Origin: Zarea fungicola
Taxonomy: Eukaryota; Ascomycota; Sordariomycetes; Hypocreales; Cordycipitaceae
DNA: 33,550 nt
Assembly (NCBI GenBank): GCA_900169235.1
Contig: FWCC01000516.1
Location: 1-33,550 of the forward strand
Direction of reading: 5' to 3'
Position 1 is the first letter of the stretch. Every line of letters starts with the position of its first letter. A model generated the notes under the pieces. That model saw only the letters and a program-made list of their open reading frames with translations. It did not search any database and had not been told where the DNA came from. Shown in pieces: positions 1 to 9,219 of the stretch. A program made the position numbers and the translations under genes.

Positions 1-1319
1 TTTATAACATGGCCGTTTTATAAAATGGCCGTTTTTACTGGGCTTTTTACACTACGCTAAAAATTGACGTTTCTAGCAGCAGGAGGCAGTAATTTGCAGC
101 TGAACAGGCTCCTTAGTGGAGGGAATATGTAAACCAATCGGATGGAGGAAGATGGCGCTGGTGGCTTGAAATGAATACGACGAACGTCGGAGAGTGTCGC
201 CGGGGAGCATACCACCACCCCCCCCCCAATTCGCCCCNNCCCCCCCCCCCCCCAATTCGCCCCGCTCTGAGAAGTGAGGTCTCGTTAGTGCAGTTTGCCC
301 TCGGCTCGAAGAGGCATAGTGGTGTTCGCCCTCCCCTGTCGTGCCAGGTGGATGCTGTCGCTCTTGGGCGCGTAGCGCAGCTTACCCTCGGCCGGAAGAG
401 GTATAGTGCATTGACCCACGTACACAGGTCTGCTGTTACTACGCACCTGTTGCTCCTGACGGCAGATAGGGATGTGACAATATGGGTTTTAGTGTGCAAC
501 CAGTTTTGTCTGACACGGGAAGCAAATTCAACCGACCCTTCGCATAATCCAGTGTGAGGAGCATCCTTATGGAGGATGCATGGCACAATACCTGGTACTC
601 TTTCGCTGGCACCCATCAGGGCTGGGAGTGGCCTCGCCCGGAAGGCTTGCTCACTGTTTGAAGTTTCCCCGCTCCCACTGAGGACGCTAGGGCCATATTT
701 TTTATTAATATTAAAGGTCTCGCGTATGTAGCTGCGGTGATGTGTGGCCATGATCCAGCCTCCATGCAGGGCGCAGATCCCTGACTGGCATCTACTGCGC
801 TCCCCAAAATTTGCAGACCTTTCCTCCCCATATCTCATCCGTTCTTCACCGCAGAGACTGTACGTCACCTAGCATGATTAGTGCTTTAACAACGCATCAA
901 GTTCCCAGTCTTGTTTCGATGGAGCAATGTGCAATGTTATTTACGTACGTTTTTCGCGACAGCCTCGATTACGCCTCAATAACCAATTTGCATAGCGAGA
1001 GCTCAATTGCTGCCACCACTATCATTTAGTCGAGTCCTGGTGTCACAAGTACATAGAAACTGAGAAGCGATGCCCACCTATAGTTGTTTGCAAGCAGTTT
1101 CGGTCGGTCTTCCCTGAATCGTCGTACACATACTAGGACAATAGCTGATTTTAGAGCGAATTTAGTGGTGACCAACTTTGTCGTGGGTGGAAATCACTCT
1201 ACATTGTGCATTTGCATATCTAATACTTTCTAGGTGACTGCCACCGTAAAAATCACAACACTCCGTTATGGGGCATAAAAGGTCCTGCACGAGTGGATAT
1301 CGCCAACTTGTCCGTGGCA
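1..1319. other. Intergenic stretch with poly-C tract and N gap
   Basis: No convincing gene is visible. The first 45 bases contain a short direct repeat of ATGGCCGTTTTATA. At about 210-254 lies a cytosine homopolymer tract interrupted by two N bases at 238-239, with the same C-run plus AATTCGCCCC on both sides, so this is an assembly gap inside a simple repeat. Long minus-strand frames crossing this gap have no recognisable domain, no splice logic and run through the N bases, so they are not called. Confidence 0.6.
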
Positions 1320-1493
1320 ATGTCGGGACAGGCTGGTTATACACGCAAAAAGGCAGTACTTGTGGATGAAGGGGGCAAGGTACGAACGGCCAGCGACAAT
1401 GGGCATACACACCATCATGCGCTTGTGAACGCCGTCAATCTCTTCAATACTCCCGATGGGTGCATACTCGTTCAAATGGAAATCGAAGAGTAG
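1320..1493 (+). CDS. Possible 57-residue hypothetical protein
   Basis: An ATG-initiated frame of 57 residues (start MSGQAGYTRKKAV, end QMEIEE). The frame is open for about nine codons upstream of the ATG without another ATG. It contains a DEGGK motif that also occurs in the repeat protein at 3219-3554, which is the only link seen. No signal peptide, membrane segment or known domain is visible. It could be chance or the last exon of a decayed gene. Confidence is low. Confidence 0.22.
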   Translation: MSGQAGYTRKKAVLVDEGGKVRTASDNGHTHHHALVNAVNLFNTPDGCILVQMEIEE

Positions 1494-1893
1494 TCCGATT
1501 TCCTATCTTGCGAGCCGATCACAAGCAGCTGTCTCTAGGCTTGGAAATTTGTAATAATTAGTTTAAATGTTATACCGTGGCTAAAGCGCCCACAGAATCG
1601 ATTCGAATGGCTCGAAGTGCACTGGAAATGCTGGAGCAGATGGCGTGTACACTAAGAGGACTGTCCTTGTGTAGCACGACTAACAGGGCTACTGCATGCC
1701 ATATCCGCCATAGTATGCCCGTACTTTTGCCTACATGCAATTCGTAGGCTGAAGTACTGGCGCATCAGCCTGGTTCAAGTACCGAAGGTAACATTAGGCA
1801 GCAATGTGGCGAAAAGCCAGCTGGGGTATTCAACAAGCGGTCAGCATGTCTGCCTGCCCATGGCAGCGCCTACTAATTGATGGGCTGCTCCTC
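1494..1893. other. Intergenic stretch upstream of the 2023 gene
   Basis: No coding signal is seen. The sequence is ordinary in composition and leads into the TATA box at 1894. Confidence 0.5.
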
Positions 1894-1900
1894 TATATAA
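1894..1900 (+). promoter_or_regulatory. TATA box for the gene at 2023
   Basis: TATATAA within CTCTATATAAGG lies 123-129 bases upstream of the ATG at 2023. The intervening leader is pyrimidine/A-rich and ATG-poor, as expected of a fungal 5' UTR. Together with the poly(A) signal after the stop, it supports this as a transcribed unit. Confidence 0.5.
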
Positions 1901-2022
1901 GGATTTACGAGCTCTCAAGTGTCACTACCGTCATCCAGATTGTATCTAGTTCAATCAAACTATTAGCAACATAATCCTTTATACGTTGCGTTTTGTTCAA
2001 CCAACAATCCCCCACGTTGACG

Positions 2023-2772
2023 ATGGCGATGGTATTGGAGAACGTTTCAATCATTGGCAACAAGAAGGGTAGGGTTCACATTGGGAATGTTATACGATGT
2101 CCAGAGACCACTTTACCTCAGCTAGATCGGCTTCCCCTTGGTATTATGGTGAATGGGTTACTTCTTGACACGCCCTCGGACGTATCGGTTGGCAATGAAA
2201 TCATAACAGAACATGGTCAGCTCTTTTGCGGCATCTCCAACAGGCCCTCCATACCCCCAAGCCCTACTTCGACATGCATGGACTCGGATACAAACTCGAC
2301 TGGTGGAGAGACAGACACCTTTGAACAATTCACCAGCCAAGATACGGACTCGGACCGCAGTGCTGGAGAGACGGAAGCCAATGAGAGTCTTACTGCAGAC
2401 AAAGTATGCAGATTAGTCAAAGTCGCCGCTGTTTCAGCAGAAGAGAAACTACATATACTGGGCGCCAGGCAAGAGAAAGCACCACCGTGGAATGAGGAAA
2501 CACTTCAATCTTTGCTCCCGATATTCAAGGACCAGGGTGATCGTCTACTTGCACTTCAAATCACGCTATACCATGCCACGCCGAATTTGAAAAACGCCAA
2601 ACAAGCTATTTGCAAGTTATTTTTGCCGGGCACCTTTCGGAAGAAGGCAAAAAAAATGTTGAAAAAGTGGAAGAATATGCCAAGAAAATCCGAAGAAAAC
2701 TCTATAACAAAAAAAACCAAGAATAGGAACAAGTCTTTGTATAGACCTGAAGGCAAAGGCCAATCATTATAG
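2023..2772 (+). CDS. 249-residue protein with N-terminal HET-s-like repeat pair (unknown family)
   Basis: Single-exon frame starting at the first ATG (MAMVLENVSIIGN); the open frame extends ten codons upstream but without an ATG. Residues 16-24 read GRVHIGNVI and residues 52-60 read SDVSVGNEI. The two Gly-Asn pairs (21-22 and 57-58) are 36 residues apart, the spacing of the two amyloid repeats of the fungal prion protein HET-s, whose motifs also have the form small-x-V-x-hydrophobic-GN. Residues about 80-135 are Ser/Thr/Asp/Glu-rich with an imperfect repeat (DSDTNSTGGETD, DSDRSAGETE). Residues about 135-205 look helical, and the C-terminus (about 205-249) is strongly Lys-rich. A TATA box precedes it and AATAAA follows. 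No known enzyme domain is recognised. The amyloid-motif reading is inference from spacing and short motifs. Confidence 0.6.
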   Translation: MAMVLENVSIIGNKKGRVHIGNVIRCPETTLPQLDRLPLGIMVNGLLLDTPSDVSVGNEIITEHGQLFCGISNRPSIPPSPTSTCMDSDTNSTGGETDTFEQFTSQDTDSDRSAGETEANESLTADKVCRLVKVAAVSAEEKLHILGARQEKAPPWNEETLQSLLPIFKDQGDRLLALQITLYHATPNLKNAKQAICKLFLPGTFRKKAKKMLKKWKNMPRKSEENSITKKTKNRNKSLYRPEGKGQSL

Positions 2773-2887
2773 CAAGGGTAAATTTATGCGTTATGCTAGG
2801 TCAGCTCTTTACTGCCAAATAGGGAGTATCTTGGAAAACTAGTCACCTTACACATGTGATATGAAACCTCTATTTAGTTTGTCAAGT

Positions 2888-2893
2888 AATAAA
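2888..2893 (+). terminator. Poly(A) signal of the 2023 gene
   Basis: AATAAA about 115 bases after the TAG stop of the 249-residue gene, a plausible 3' UTR length for a fungus. Confidence 0.4.
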
Positions 2894-3218
2894 GCAGTTT
2901 TACCTCTTACCCCAGACCCGGCAACGATGCCCACCACCAGCTGGGGAATCAGCAGTGTAAACCAGGTCTAGGGAGCCACTAAGGCCATAGTACCGAATGT
3001 TTTGCCGGCTTGGTGTTGGGCAGCAATGCTAACTAAAGCACTGACCGCCAGTAAAGATTGGTGCTCTCCCACTATCCAGAGACAATGGATTCTCCCTCCA
3101 ACAGCAACCTCCTCCTTAACCTAACCTCGAATCGCTTACCCCTCTCACTATACGCAACGTTTTATTCTGCATCTCTCTCCAGTTCTACAACAGCACATCG
3201 GCCTCATTAGCTGTCATC
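2894..3218. other. Intergenic/leader stretch
   Basis: No gene is seen. Fragments such as GGCCATAGTA and CCAGCTGGGG faintly resemble sequence upstream of the 2023 gene (about 1700-1840), possibly a shared promoter origin. The last 100 bases before 3219 are C/T-rich, typical of a fungal 5' UTR, and include TTAACCTAACC, which is too short to count as telomeric repeat. Confidence 0.4.
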
Positions 3219-3554
3219 ATGACTCGCAGGACGGTACCCGAAAGATGTCCTACAAGTGTGGCAGTGAGCCGTGGGAACATTGTTACTCGATTCTCCGTGG
3301 ACGGAGCACGCAATGTTGATATGGAAGCTGCGGACAAGTCAGGCAATGCCAAAATTTTGATGGATGGGAACAATACTCATGTGTCTGCGGCGGACGGGGA
3401 CAATCATCTTGAGCTGTCTGCTGATGAGGGAGGCAAGATCAACATCACTGGTTTGATCCAAAACATGCGTAATGACGATACAATGAGTATCCATTATCAG
3501 CGTGGCGGCTGCAAGATTACCATTGGAGTTGATAAGCCTGGAAATAAATTCTGA
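3219..3554 (+). CDS. 111-residue beta-repeat protein of unknown family
   Basis: Single-exon frame with ATG in good context (ATCATGACT) after a pyrimidine-rich leader. From residue about 29 to the end it is made of short Gly-started, alternating hydrophobic segments: GARNVDMEA (29-37), GNAKILMDG (42-50), GDNHLELSA (60-68), GGKINITGL (71-79) and GGCKITIGV (96-104). The pattern G-x(2)-[KHV]-[ILD]-x-[ILM] suggests stacked beta strands, as in small beta-solenoid or amyloid folds. There is no signal peptide or membrane segment, and one cysteine in the last repeat. AATAAA at 3709-3714 may be its poly(A) signal. It follows the 249-residue gene in the same orientation. Function is unknown. Confidence 0.5.
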   Translation: MTRRTVPERCPTSVAVSRGNIVTRFSVDGARNVDMEAADKSGNAKILMDGNNTHVSAADGDNHLELSADEGGKINITGLIQNMRNDDTMSIHYQRGGCKITIGVDKPGNKF

Positions 3555-4472
3555 CTACCAGTAACATAAATGAGCAAGGGCAGATTTGATCTTATTCAAT
3601 GGGTGAGAGTCGTTCAATTGTGCTGTTGGAGAAGGTGGACGAGGGTTGAACGGAAGTTCCTTTCATCGGCAAGCAATAGCGTTTTGCAGTGTACTGATGG
3701 GTCAATCAAATAAAAAATCACATTACGGATGTAGCATACCATGGTGAGGCCGATGCTTTAGTTTGTGACATTGGGACAAGGCAAGCAGCGCAGCTGCAGC
3801 ACGCCTCACCCAGTACGCGCCATGCGACGATCTCGGCCCTGCCACCAATAAAGCCACTGCAGGTGACGCCTAATCTCTCTTCGGAGCCAAGCCACTGCCC
3901 TGTGTAAGCCGGGCTCTGAATCCAAGTACACATTGGCGTTTGGGTCTCACCTGCAGGTGTTGACGGGTTTCTTGTTCTCGCTCAGCCGGCTGACGCTAGC
4001 CAACCTAGCGCCTTGCCTCTTTCCCATAAAGTGTGCCTACAATGAATGCCCCGCCAGTCAGCTTTCCCTCATCCCTAGATACTTGCTTCTTCACCCTCCT
4101 TTGTTCCTCAAAACTGTGTATTGCCGGATGTATAATGTCTACATTTGCAGACCTGCGCAAACCACTGTTGAAAGCATGGCCCGGGAGAAGTACTGATGAG
4201 TTCGTTGTGAATTTAGGAGAGACAGGTGAGAGAGAATACAGTCGCACCGATGGGTATCTATTCTGTCCAAACCAATGTTATTCTTTCTAATATATCTAGC
4301 TGCCCTGTGGGTGTTGATGCCGATGCCATTATATCAAACATGCAAGTCGTTTACTTGCTGTCGATTACCAAACATCTAACATGTACACAGTCGCAAACTT
4401 AGTTGTCGGTACCCGCACACCACCGACAAACACCTCGACAAACACCCCGACAATGCACCAGAACACCTCTGC
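3555..4472. other. Intergenic stretch, possible upstream exon material
   Basis: Several short frames exist on both strands but none has a recognisable domain. The frame of the downstream methyltransferase-like gene is open back to 4383 but has no ATG there. AG sites at about 4390 and 4402 could be splice acceptors from a missing upstream exon. GACAAACACC is repeated with variation at 4425-4452. Confidence 0.4.
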
Positions 4473-5150
4473 GTGGACTTGAGCCCTGGCAGTTCTCAAG
4501 ATTTAGATGCCATTATCAGACGTAGTATCCGAGATGGCCACACGCTGATAGTGTACAAGCGAAAGTGGAGTGAGAGCGATATGGAGGTTCTCAAGAAGCA
4601 CCCCGCCGTCTGTTTCATGTCCGGTCAGCAACTTCAAGGACCCTTGGTCGGCAATGCATTAAATTCACTCATCAAGGAGTCGAGTGTTATACTTACTCAA
4701 TGCCTGATTCTCAAAACCTTTTTCAAAGACATTCATCGGGCGTTGGTACCCGGTGGCCGGTTTATTCTGGAATGGGTCTCTCCGTCCGAACCCTGCGATG
4801 GCACTTCGGACGACCCGTGGTCAAAGTGTGAAGAGGCATGCCTCACCCATGTCGAGGCGGATATCAAATACCTCTACATTCCCCCTGGTAATACTGAGAT
4901 ATTGAAGGAGAAAATAGAAACGGCCGGATTCAAACTCAGCGTTGATTCTTGGAGTCTTGGGGAGGAGACCAACCACTCGCAATTTGACCATAAGGCCTAC
5001 TATGACCATACGGCCTGCCATCGCCCGCTGCGCAGTATTTATAAACCCAATAAAGCAGAGGAAATTTTAGAGGACATGAAAAAGAAGCTCCCCGGCATGA
5101 GCTTTAAATTGCAAGTGTCCTTTTTACTCGAATCTAAAGCGTCCAACTAA
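4473..5150 (+). pseudogene. SAM-dependent methyltransferase-like gene, 5' end unclear and motif I degenerate
   Basis: The frame is open from about 4383 to a TAA at 5148-5150 and contains DIHRALVPGGRFILEW, the post-motif II/III signature of class I SAM-dependent methyltransferases (aspartate-helix-Pro-Gly-Gly-Arg-Phe). About 85 residues upstream, CVDLSPGSSQDLDAI sits where the glycine-rich SAM loop is expected, but the loop reads SPGSS rather than the usual GxGxG. The C-terminal third resembles small-molecule methyltransferases of the trans-aconitate type only in general layout. No ATG opens this frame: the first codon at 4473 is GTG and the upstream frame also lacks ATG, so a first exon must lie upstream or is lost. 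With the degenerate SAM loop this points to a decayed copy, though an unusual working enzyme is not excluded. Confidence 0.5.
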
Positions 5151-6245
5151 CCGGCGACAGCTATCGATTCACGGCCTGGAAGCCATTGGAAGCGAAGGAA
5201 TGAAAGGATGTGGCCCTCTGGGGCAAGATGCCAAATTAGCTATGGTCTTATTGTAAAAGCTATATGTTCTACAAAATCTTGATTCTTTCACTGACATTCA
5301 CTGAAGAACTAAGGCGTGGTTACCGGCCGTCATTGCGCAGAAGAGAGCGTCTTTGACCGTAAATGGTAGCTAGCAGCTTGCACTAATTCTCTTAGTATAC
5401 CGTCATTAGCTGAATAACTAGTGCCGGCTGATTCCCCGGCCGTAGGAGGTCTCTAGCAGCATTTCCTGTAGTCAGCGCCCGCGGCGTTATCGAGGCTACC
5501 ACTTGGCCAGCTCAGTCGCCGTGACAATCTACACCCCTCCAAGAGACTCATACGCTAGGACCCATTAGACTTGCATGTCTCTTATTCTCAGAAAAGAAAT
5601 CCCAGTGACAAATTCCAAGTAACCCCACACGATGCAACATCACATTGCACTACTGCACGCCTTCTGGGGTAGTCCCGCCTGACATGGCGCGACGCCTCGG
5701 TCGCCGCGCTGGACGGCACAGGAACCTGTATTGGGCGCCACATTGCACATGGACCTGTACATGCACCCCATCGAGACCATCCCTGCTTCTCGGTATGTGC
5801 TATGTCTGACACCCCCAGCCGGACAACAAGCCGACAGCTAACCCGAGTGTTTCTGCCAAGCTATACTTGTTGCTTCTTTCCCTTGTTGCTTCTTTTCCGC
5901 TTGTCCCCGCTGCCAAAGGTGTGGTATGAGTTTCGGCTAGGTACAACGATTGTCTAATTCGTCAAGCCTGGGATGACTGGTCATATCCTCCCCACACGGG
6001 AACCGTATCGCGTCACCGAGGTTCAACGAATGATTGCTCTCTTCATTTCTTGCTCTTAAAGACCGTGTATTGAACTCTTTATGTCCAACTTGCACGCTGA
6101 TAGATACACGCAAATCCCGGCAGAAGTTCCATGCTACCACAGTTCAGCTCGTCGACAACAACGTCAAGCATACACCTCTAAACTAACAGACGATTCGCGC
6201 TCGCCCAAGTCGTCGAGTCGCATTTGCCTTTACAACATTCCCAGC
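5151..6245. other. Intergenic and upstream region of the DUF3295-type gene
   Basis: No gene is recognised. A short tandem duplication of CTTGTTGCTTCTTT occurs at about 5868-5898. The rest holds only short frames without domain or splice support. The last 150 bases are the probable 5' UTR of the gene starting at 6246. Confidence 0.45.
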
Positions 6246-7671
6246 ATGGCGAAAATACGTGTATTGATGGTGGAAGCCGATGACAATGACAGCTCGGTCA
6301 AACTGGATCCCATGTCGTCTGGTAAGCAACTATCTTCTCGACTAGCAAGGTTGCTACGCATAAACTGTTCGTAACAAATGACTCAAGACTTATTGAATCC
6401 TTTTCTTTTACAGGCCTCTCCTGCGGTGCAGATTTCATGGGAAAGGTGCGAAGATTAACATACCTCAGCTGGAGACAGTGGTCGAGAGACCGGCTTGCCA
6501 AAAATGAGACTCGTCAGACGGCCACCGACAGCCTACCTGAACTTCCTTCGCTATCATCTAGCATCGACACTTTAAACGAAGCTGCAGGGTTCCCCTCCGA
6601 TTCGGTTCCGCCAGATGTCCCTGGTCTTAGTACTGAAAACAGGCGTGATAGCTCCACGATCTCACTCGTCCTCTATAAAAGTTCGTCCGTCGCACGGTTG
6701 CTGAGCAGGGCCAAGGGCGATCTCCCGCCATCCAATGTCGTCAATACGCCCACCGATATCGACGATACCATTCCCGAACCTGAAGCAGCTCCCGCGCACC
6801 AGCCTATTTTACAGAAGAAGCCTCCAGCTCAGTTTGCGATTGGCGGCTCCTGCTCCTCCAGCGAGCAGGTAATGAGCGTTGAGCGGCCCGAATCTAAACT
6901 AATTGTCCCTCCGAAGAAGGGCATCCTTCACATGGGTAACCCTTCTCGGTCTGGCGCAGACAAAAGCCAGACTGTCGCCGAGAGTGCCATTGACTTTGAC
7001 ACAGACGACGACTATGTTGATGAGAGCGCCATTGATGACGATGACAATCTGTCTGAGTGGGAGGATGAAATGGAAGATAGTGGCAAATCTGGTGTTGACG
7101 AAAAGTACTTCCAGCGTGTCAAATCAAATGTCAACCTTGTTTCCCGACCGTCCCTCATCACGCTCATGGTGGCGCAGAATGAGCGCCAAAAGGCACTCAG
7201 CAACCAGGCCTCAAAAAAATCAATTATGCGATCACGCGCAGGTCCCAGCGCAGGCTCGACTATGGCCGCTTCACCTAATGATTCTGACGAAGGCCAGCTA
7301 ATGATGAAAGGCATGCGTCCTTCTAACTTGAAGCCGATTATTGAAGTGCCTCGATCCGTTGCTCAGGCCATTCCCGCCGCCCCTAATTATGTACATGCAC
7401 CAGCAGCCCTGTCACCACGTACCACACGCCGCAACATGCTTGCTACTGAACTGACTGAGTCCCTTCGTCGTCACCTGCTCTGGGAGCGCCAGCAAAAGAC
7501 ATCGACTGCCAATGCTGTTCTCAAGCGCCGCCACACTTCGCACGATGTTGCAAACCTCAAGCAATTCTCCGAAAAGCCTTGTCTGAGAAAAGCGAGGACG
7601 CCAATGCCAGCAGCTGGAATCAGTATTTTAACAAGGATGCGTTTGACGGATACCACTCTAAGGGCTGGTAG
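6246..7671 (+). pseudogene. DUF3295-family protein (AreA/DUF1752-type N-terminal motif), 3' frameshift
   Basis: Exon 1 is 6246-6321 and exon 2 starts at 6414; the 92-bp intron (GTAAGC...TTTTACAG) splits a Gly codon and leaves one frame. Near residues 38-48 RRLTYLSWRQW matches the short conserved N-terminal motif of fungal AreA/DUF1752-type proteins. Downstream come the acidic tract DFDTDDDYVDESAIDDDD (about 219-236) and RRNMLATELTESLRRHLLWE (about 364-383), the hallmark of the fungal DUF3295 family, followed by KRRHTSHDVANL. At 7575-7584 the frame slips by one base. In the correct frame the family-type C-terminus NQYFNKDAFDGYHSKGW follows and ends at TAG 7669-7671. Without the correction, translation runs out of frame to 7789. 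The N-terminus also looks short for the family. Products are thought to be regulatory, but no biochemical role is established. Either a one-base sequencing error or a decaying copy explains the break. Confidence 0.78.
6322..6413 (+). other. Spliceosomal intron of the DUF3295-type gene
   Basis: Starts GTAAGC and ends TTCTTTTACAG; 92 bp; phase 1. Removing it joins MAKIRVLM... to ...LSCGADFMGKV in frame. Confidence 0.75.
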
Positions 7672-8238
7672 AATTCAGTCTCTGGGATGGCTGTACAAGA
7701 TTGGCACAACAGGACTAAAGGTGGCACTGTATTTACGGCAAAGATCTGTATTCAGCCCATGTTTTCATGACTTGCATTTGCATGGCTGATTTTCAATTGC
7801 ACATGTAATATTATTAATCCCGCCGTGCGCGTCTTTTGGCTTCCTCACAGTGTGCCCAAGGAACATGTGCGTGCAATCATCGGCTCGCGCCGGCGATACC
7901 TGTATCAAAACGTCCTTAAAGAGCCTACAAGTTCATTTTTCTCCGTGAACGACACTTTTTACTTATGAACGTCAAGAAGATGCCCGCCGCCATTATGTGC
8001 GCCTTGGTCCAGTGAGGCCACTGCCGATATGGCTGAATGTGGATGCAACCGCGCGCTGAAGGACCAGAACGCTACGCTGGCAGAATTACCCATCCCTCTG
8101 TCATTGAAGAACAAAATTAACCGGGAGCAGCCAAACTAGCATAGCTGCTCATTATGGAAGACCTTACCAGGCAGCTACAACAGCTGAAAGTAGCGGTAGT
8201 TCTGATCCTGTGCAGAATACTGTGCGTTGGATATTTTC
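7672..8238. other. Intergenic stretch
   Basis: The open frame that overruns the DUF3295 stop continues here to 7789 but is an out-of-frame extension. Nothing else recognisable is seen until the TATA box at 8239. Confidence 0.45.
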
Positions 8239-8245
8239 TATAAAA
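8239..8245 (+). promoter_or_regulatory. TATA box for the small secreted protein gene
   Basis: TATAAAA 41 bases upstream of the ATG at 8286, with a short leader ending in ACAAACATG, a favourable context. Confidence 0.5.
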
Positions 8246-8285
8246 CGGGCCATTTTTCCTTCTAGAAATCACCATTCATACAAAC

Positions 8286-8471
8286 ATGCTTTCTTCAACT
8301 CTTCTTACCCTTATGAGCATTGCTGGCGGCGCTCTTGCAGCTTGTGCCGGAGCATCCGGCTGCTGTTGTCGTGACTTTTCTGATGCTTGGAAGCGTCAGG
8401 ATGAGACGAATCTGTGGGTTAAGTTTGGTACTACTCAGGCGGAAGTTGATGAGTTTCTTGCCAACGAGTAG
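8286..8471 (+). CDS. Small secreted cysteine-containing protein
   Basis: A 61-residue frame from an ATG in good context. Residues 1-18 (MLSSTLLTLMSIAGGALA) form a classic signal peptide with an A-x-A cleavage site. The mature part starts with Cys, followed by GCCC, and ends in an acidic helix (TTQAEVDEFLANE). Four cysteines cluster within about 12 residues. Small secreted proteins of this type are common effector candidates in plant- or insect-associated fungi, but no family is recognised. About 190 bp downstream a possible cysteine-rich exon (PCYICNVVVTHGTYSG...GECCRGPQ, about 8661-8790) is preceded by CTCACAG, but no splice that keeps the frame was found, so it is not joined. Confidence 0.5.
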   Translation: MLSSTLLTLMSIAGGALAACAGASGCCCRDFSDAWKRQDETNLWVKFGTTQAEVDEFLANE

Positions 8472-9219
8472 TTGTTCAGGTATAGTACTGTATGCCTTGG
8501 CATGTTGGAAATCAGTGCTAATTAGATATATGTAGAAAATTTAGAGTTATTAATATAATACTTTCTGCTTAATCATGCATGGTATAACGGGACTCATTAG
8601 TGAAAGAGAAAATAGAGGGTCAGACAATGATCTAAAGCGCTTCTCTATGCCCCTCACAGGCCCTAGCTAGGCCAGCTCCCTGCTACATTTGCAATGTTGT
8701 TGTCACCCACGGCACCTATTCCGGTGTCTACGTTGGGCAGGGCGAGTGCTGCCGCGGGCCGCAGGTAAACAGAGCTGAGCTAGACTAATCCTGGTAGCTA
8801 AATATATTGCCATATGCAGCCCAGCTTAACTCCTGTGCCGTTGTGGCTTATACTTGCCCCTTCGCGTTTCTAGATTTGGTTCACATATTTGTACGTGAAA
8901 TTGGGAGAGGTGACCCACCAGGGCTTGCAAGATTGCTACTTATACCATGCATTCACTTCGTAGTTTTGCCTTTGTGTTTTCATCCTTTCAATTTTTATCT
9001 CATAAAAGCAAAGGTGCCGTTATATATACTCGCCAGCAATCATATCAGTACGTGCAGCGTGGCTACAGAAAACACCCCCAACGTGTTCATGGTCCGTATC
9101 TAGATGGATACTGTGTTGAAGCCAACATTTTCTCTAGACCTCACTTCTTGCCACCGCCGCGTCTATACCAGCGACCTCTCATACAACACCAGTCTCCTCT
9201 GAGCCGCCTGACAGGGACA
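8472..9219. other. Intergenic stretch with Cys-rich exon-like fragment
   Basis: At 8661-8790 a frame preceded by CTCACAG encodes ALARPAPCYICNVVV...VGQGECCRGPQ and stops at TAG/TAA shortly after; its first part recurs as a diverged copy at 9795-9880. It resembles the last exon of a small secreted protein. The remaining sequence holds no supported gene. The open frame at 8947-9219 belongs to the region upstream of the zinc-cluster ATG. Confidence 0.4.
8640..8728 (+). repeat. Dispersed direct repeat, copy A
   Basis: About 85 bases similar to 9795-9880. Shared blocks include GCCCCTCACA, CTAGGCCAGCTCCC and GTGTCACCCACG. Differences are scattered substitutions and small indels. Copy A overlaps the cysteine-rich exon-like fragment. 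Confidence 0.55.

Noticed and set aside
113..868. 251-codon minus-strand open frame at the window start
   Set aside because: It crosses the N gap and poly-C tract, has no recognisable domain, and its codons are dominated by the simple repeat.
3110..3126. Telomere-like TTAACCTAACC
   Set aside because: Only about two units long and within a C/T-rich leader; fungal telomere repeats are TTAGGG arrays of many units.
6903..7301. 132-codon frame inside the DUF3295-type gene
   Set aside because: It is a shadow of the conserved frame; composition and lack of domain show it is not a gene.
8947..9219. Open frame upstream of the zinc-cluster ATG as part of the protein
   Set aside because: The extension has no domain or conservation cue, and the ATG at 9220 begins a typical basic leader of a zinc-cluster protein.
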